In this document: positions 61,901 through 64,000 of the stretch, piece after piece
How positions within the stretch are numbered: position 1 is the first letter of the stretch
Layout of the letters: every line of letters starts with the position of its first letter
Notes under the pieces: model-generated
The model's input: only the letters and a program-made list of their open reading frames with translations
Database searches by the model: none
Told to the model about the DNA's origin: nothing
Made by a program: the position numbers and the translations under genes
Assembly (NCBI GenBank): GCA_006503475.1
Contig: RSEH01000108.1
Location: 85,141-149,140, forward strand
Direction: 5' to 3'
Length of the DNA: 64,000 nucleotides
Origin: Stentor roeselii
Taxonomy: Eukaryota > Ciliophora > Heterotrichea > Heterotrichida > Stentoridae

Positions 61901-62930
61901 GATTTTTCAAGCATTTTAAATAATATTCTTCGGTTTTTTCATATTTGCCTATTTTTCTGTAAAATGATCCTAAATCACTAAAAGTTTTCGCAAAAATTGA
62001 ATGATTTTTACCGAAATTCATTTCATAATTTTTTAGAATCTTCAAATAATACTCTTCTGCTTTATCATTTTTTCGTATACTGCTATAATATGATGCTAAA
62101 TAGTTGAAAATTATTACAAAACTAGGATGATTTTTTTTACAATTGATTTCTTGAATCGCTAAGCTTTTTAAATAAAATTCTTCGGCTTTTTCTGTATTTC
62201 CTATGGTTTCGTATAATGATCCTAGATGTCGAAAAGTTGCAACAAAATTTGGACTATTTCGATCTAAATTATTTTGCTGATTTTTTAAGCATTTTATCAA
62301 ATAATCTTCGGCTTTTTCATAGTTTCCTAAGACTTTATACAGCAATCCTAAATTATTGAAAATAGGTGCTAAAGATGGAGCACTTTGATCGGAAATTATT
62401 TCATAAATTTTTAAGGATTTTAAATAATATTCTTCTGCTTTTGTATAGTCTCCTAGTTTATGATAAATTGATCCTAGGTTGCAGAATGATGCTGAAAAAG
62501 CTGGATGATTTTTATCTGTGATGTCCGCTTCTTTTATCTTTAGAGACTCGAGATGATACTGTTCTGCAATTTTAAACTGTGAATTTTGAAAAGCTATTGC
62601 CGCGAGACTTTCAAGTTCAATTACTCGTTTTAATGGTCCATAAATAATTGATTCACTACTTGTATTTGTATTTTTTTGTTTTCTTCCAGATCCAAGCAAG
62701 CCAGGGCAATATTTCAGTTCAAATTTTTTTTCATGAATAAAAAGTTTTCTTATCAATAAAGATGGAAACTTCATCATCCACTTTAACTGGGCAACATCTA
62801 AACCTTGAACAATTCCTAAGTAGCTCATTTCTTTGTCATATGACTGGACTGAAGCAATGACCCCATCTTCACATGATAAGAGCTTCACTGAGCAGCCTTT
62901 ATTGATTTGAAAGCAAAATTCAATATACAT
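58908..62930 (-). CDS. Kinesin-light-chain-type TPR array protein, 1340 aa, 27 exact 42-residue repeats
   Basis: Residues 1-110 are a unique head (YIEFCFQINKGCSVKLLSCE...) of unknown fold. A first degenerate TPR lies at ~111-150. Residues 151-1284 are 27 consecutive 42-residue repeats with consensus NLGSLYxTLGNYEKAEEYYL, then KCLKIQELNFDKNHSTFATT. This is the kinesin-light-chain/TPR_12 type, which binds peptides. The final 56 residues are a diverged repeat and tail. There are no enzyme, TM or signal sequences. It presumably acts as a long superhelical scaffold in the cytosol. Intronless, ending in TAG, it is the last gene before the telomere. Confidence 0.93.
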   Translation of the reverse strand: MYIEFCFQINKGCSVKLLSCEDGVIASVQSYDKEMSYLGIVQGLDVAQLKWMMKFPSLLIRKLFIHEKKFELKYCPGLLGSGRKQKNTNTSSESIIYGPLKRVIELESLAAIAFQNSQFKIAEQYHLESLKIKEADITDKNHPAFSASFCNLGSIYHKLGDYTKAEEYYLKSLKIYEIISDQSAPSLAPIFNNLGLLYKVLGNYEKAEDYLIKCLKNQQNNLDRNSPNFVATFRHLGSLYETIGNTEKAEEFYLKSLAIQEINCKKNHPSFVIIFNYLASYYSSIRKNDKAEEYYLKILKNYEMNFGKNHSIFAKTFSDLGSFYRKIGKYEKTEEYYLKCLKNQELNLERNNTAFSATFENLGLLYEILGKYEKAENYYLKSLKIQEINFDKNDPAFVTTFRNLGSLCHTLGKHEQSEDYYLKCLKIQELNFDKTHSSFAIIFNNLGLLYYNLGKYEKAEDYYLKCLKIQELNFNANNPTFAVTFSNLGVLYRTLGNFEKAEKYYLECLKINELNFDKTHPNFVTNFNNLGLLYFIIGNYEKAEEYYIKCLKIQEIHFQKTHSNFATLYRNLGSLYLKVGNYEKAEYYYLECLKVEEINFDPNHFAFATTFSDLGSLYITLGNYEKAEDYFLKCLKINELNFDKSHTTFGDNFSNLGLLYFTIGKYDKAEEYLLKSLKNSELNFEKNNSNFAKTYKNLGLLYEAVGKYEKAEDYYLKCLKIEELNFNENHSTFSITYNNLGKLYETLGNYEKAEKYYLKCLENDEINFHQTHSTFATTFRNLGSLYHTLKKHEKAEENYLKCLKIEELNFDKNHPTFATTFGNLGSLYEDLGQHKKAKDFYKKSLKIQEMNFDENHSTLASVFGDLGSLYKTLGNYEKAEYYYLKCFNIQELNFDKNHSTFAVTFKNLGSLYLTVGKNEKAEDYYLKSLKIEELNFDKNHSNFAETFNSLGSLYHTIGKHEKAEEYYLKCLDIQEFNFDKTHSNFASTFNNLGSLYQTLGNFEKAEDYLLRCLKNQEFNFDKNHSVFAITYKNLGLLYYIIGKHEKAEEYYFKSLNIEELNFDINHSTFAATFSNLGLLYKTLGNYEKSEEYFLKCLKNQEFNFDKTHSNFASTFHNLGLLYYTLGNYEKAEDYFFKCLKNNQINFDETHFTFAATFSSLGSLYHTLGNHEKAEEYYLRCLKIEELNYDKNHSSFAKTFCNLGSLYKTIGNYEKAEEYYNRCLNIQELNFHFNHISNSNIFSVIGKFYTKTGDFDKAEDFLKKSIRIADHNFGSNHYKTLEAILDLGFLYMNSQKYTEMMSLLVPYQSSFAQDSNSEYKKLFELIESIKIIEANQDPRLD
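59079..62480 (-). repeat. Coding tandem array: 27 units of 126 bp
   Basis: The DNA encoding residues 151-1284 of the TPR-array protein is exactly 27 x 126 bp with no insertion or deletion in any unit. Units share strings such as 'tcttctgctttttcat' (minus-strand coding) but differ by many substitutions, so the length is kept by selection on the protein. Confidence 0.93.
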
Positions 62931-63952
62931 TATAAGATGGGTTTCTTTAATATAGCTAAATAACTCTTAGAATTTCTAGAAGCTAAAAATATGGAAATTT
63001 TAATGAAAAAATATTTTTAAGAGAAGATTAGCAAAATCACACAAAGTTTAAAGTTTCAAACAAAATTATAGTGTAGAAATCATCTCAAATGTTAGATGCT
63101 TGGGCTTATATAATTTTCAATATTTTAAAAACTTTTAGGTTTTATTTGTTATAAGGTTATAGCCTGGGCTATCTTAGTGATTTTCGAAGATTTCTATTTG
63201 TTTCTCATACAATGACGATTATAGAGGGGAATTTGAGCTCATAAGAAAAAGATTTATTATTGAATTTGGTATAATCTTAAGTAAACTCATAATTTTATAT
63301 TCAAATAAAAAATTATATAAATTAAACTTTGATTTTCTCAGAAGGTTATTTTAAATTTGTATTTGTAATAATTAAGACGAAAAATCAATCATTCGATTAC
63401 TAAAATAGAGTAATACAGATTATATTTAACTGAAAAACCAATGAATTTAATAATTTAGATCTATCGATAATTATCAAGCTAACTTCTTCAACATTATTAT
63501 TTATTTTAACAAATTCGAATAATAAATGTTTCAGATTAAAACAATTCTGTAACGGTAATCAATATTTCTTGAAATAGAAATTTATTATTCATTGCTATGA
63601 TACTATAATGAAGGTCATAGTCCTAAATATGTCTTATTTGTAAAATTTTAGTTGAATATAATTGGAAACTTTAATCAATAAATGATTAGCAAGATATTAA
63701 AATTATTTAATGTAGATGTTAATTTAATTATTAATCTTATTTAAGAATAATGTTGAAAGTGTACCAAACCTTTCATTAATTATTATTAAATTTAAAGTTT
63801 AATATTTTCAAAAATCAAAGTTCCGTATTTTATTAAAAATACAAATATAAAGATTTAGCTTATTTTATTTGATTTTATTCCTCAAAGGTTTCTGTTTATT
63901 GATGTATTTAGAGATTAGTTTATCTTCTGTTTTATTGCTAAACTTAAAAGGG
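62931..63952. other. Subtelomeric noncoding DNA, about 1 kb
   Basis: Between the start of the last gene and the telomere. It is very AT-rich, with no supported frame, tandem repeat, RNA gene or degenerate telomere repeats. The promoter of the TPR-array gene must lie at its left edge. Confidence 0.65.
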
Positions 63953-64000
63953 TGTTAGGGTGTTAGGGTGTTAGGGTGTTAGGGTGTTAGGGTGTTAGGG
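63953..64000 (+). repeat. Telomere: six copies of TGTTAGGG
   Basis: Six perfect 8-bp TGTTAGGG repeats reach the last base, preceded by 'aaaagg'. The complement is CCCTAACA, the telomere repeat of Stentor and Blepharisma macronuclear chromosomes. The G-rich strand runs 5'-3' to the right, as required at a right-hand chromosome end. The true telomere may be longer than the assembled part. Confidence 0.97.

Noticed and set aside
1-64000. Reassigned stop codons, as in many ciliates
   Set aside because: Genes end with TAA, TAG and TGA, and Trp is TGG throughout; no conserved domain contains an in-frame stop except at 15-nt introns.

Overview
The window is the right-hand end of a macronuclear chromosome of a heterotrich ciliate, most likely Stentor. 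Three observations support this. The last 48 bases are six copies of TGTTAGGG, the G-rich strand of the CCCTAACA telomere known from Stentor and Blepharisma. Four genes are interrupted by spliceosomal introns of exactly 15 nt, a length typical of these two genera. TAA, TAG and TGA all end genes, so the code is standard, which fits Stentor and argues against Blepharisma (UGA = Trp). Species and strain cannot be fixed from the sequence alone.

Positions 1-31.7 kb form a dense block of mostly intronless housekeeping and signalling genes. In order they are: a divergent PARP-like protein, a TPR scaffold, NSUN2-type RNA methyltransferase, a small membrane protein divergent from an alveolate-type PKG, a giant USP deubiquitinase, a 71-bp minisatellite, GCN2, a small basic protein, a RecQ helicase, a short lipin, a run of small cytoskeletal-looking or coiled-coil genes, an FHA-PP2C phosphatase, a NIFK/Nop15-like RNA-binding protein and two further proteins. 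Gene spacing is extreme: some stop codons touch, and one divergent pair starts 9 bp apart.

Positions 32-48 kb mix membrane and signalling families with wider gaps: a Kelch/Cys-rich receptor with two introns, a cAMP-receptor-like 7TM protein, a Cys-cluster (RING-like) protein, an ADP-ribosylglycohydrolase, a TmcB-like PAS membrane protein with one intron, and a VHS/ENTH plus alpha-adaptin-ear protein.

Positions 48-64 kb are the AT-rich, gene-poor subtelomeric arm. It holds one unknown gene, a 1,809-aa furin-like Cys-rich surface protein, a 1,340-aa protein with 27 exact-register 42-residue TPRs, three stretches that look like decayed genes, about 1 kb of featureless subtelomere and the telomere.

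Functionally the window covers cyclic-nucleotide and phosphorylation signalling (PKG, GCN2, PP2C, 7TM receptor), ubiquitin and ADP-ribose biology (USP, PARP-like, ARH), DNA repair (RecQ), lipid synthesis (lipin), membrane traffic (VHS-ear), ribosome or tRNA maturation (NIFK-like, NSUN2) and cell-surface or scaffold repeat proteins. No operon logic is expected. Four genes (Kelch receptor, TmcB-like, furin-like, FHA-PP2C) were rebuilt here by removing 15-nt introns.
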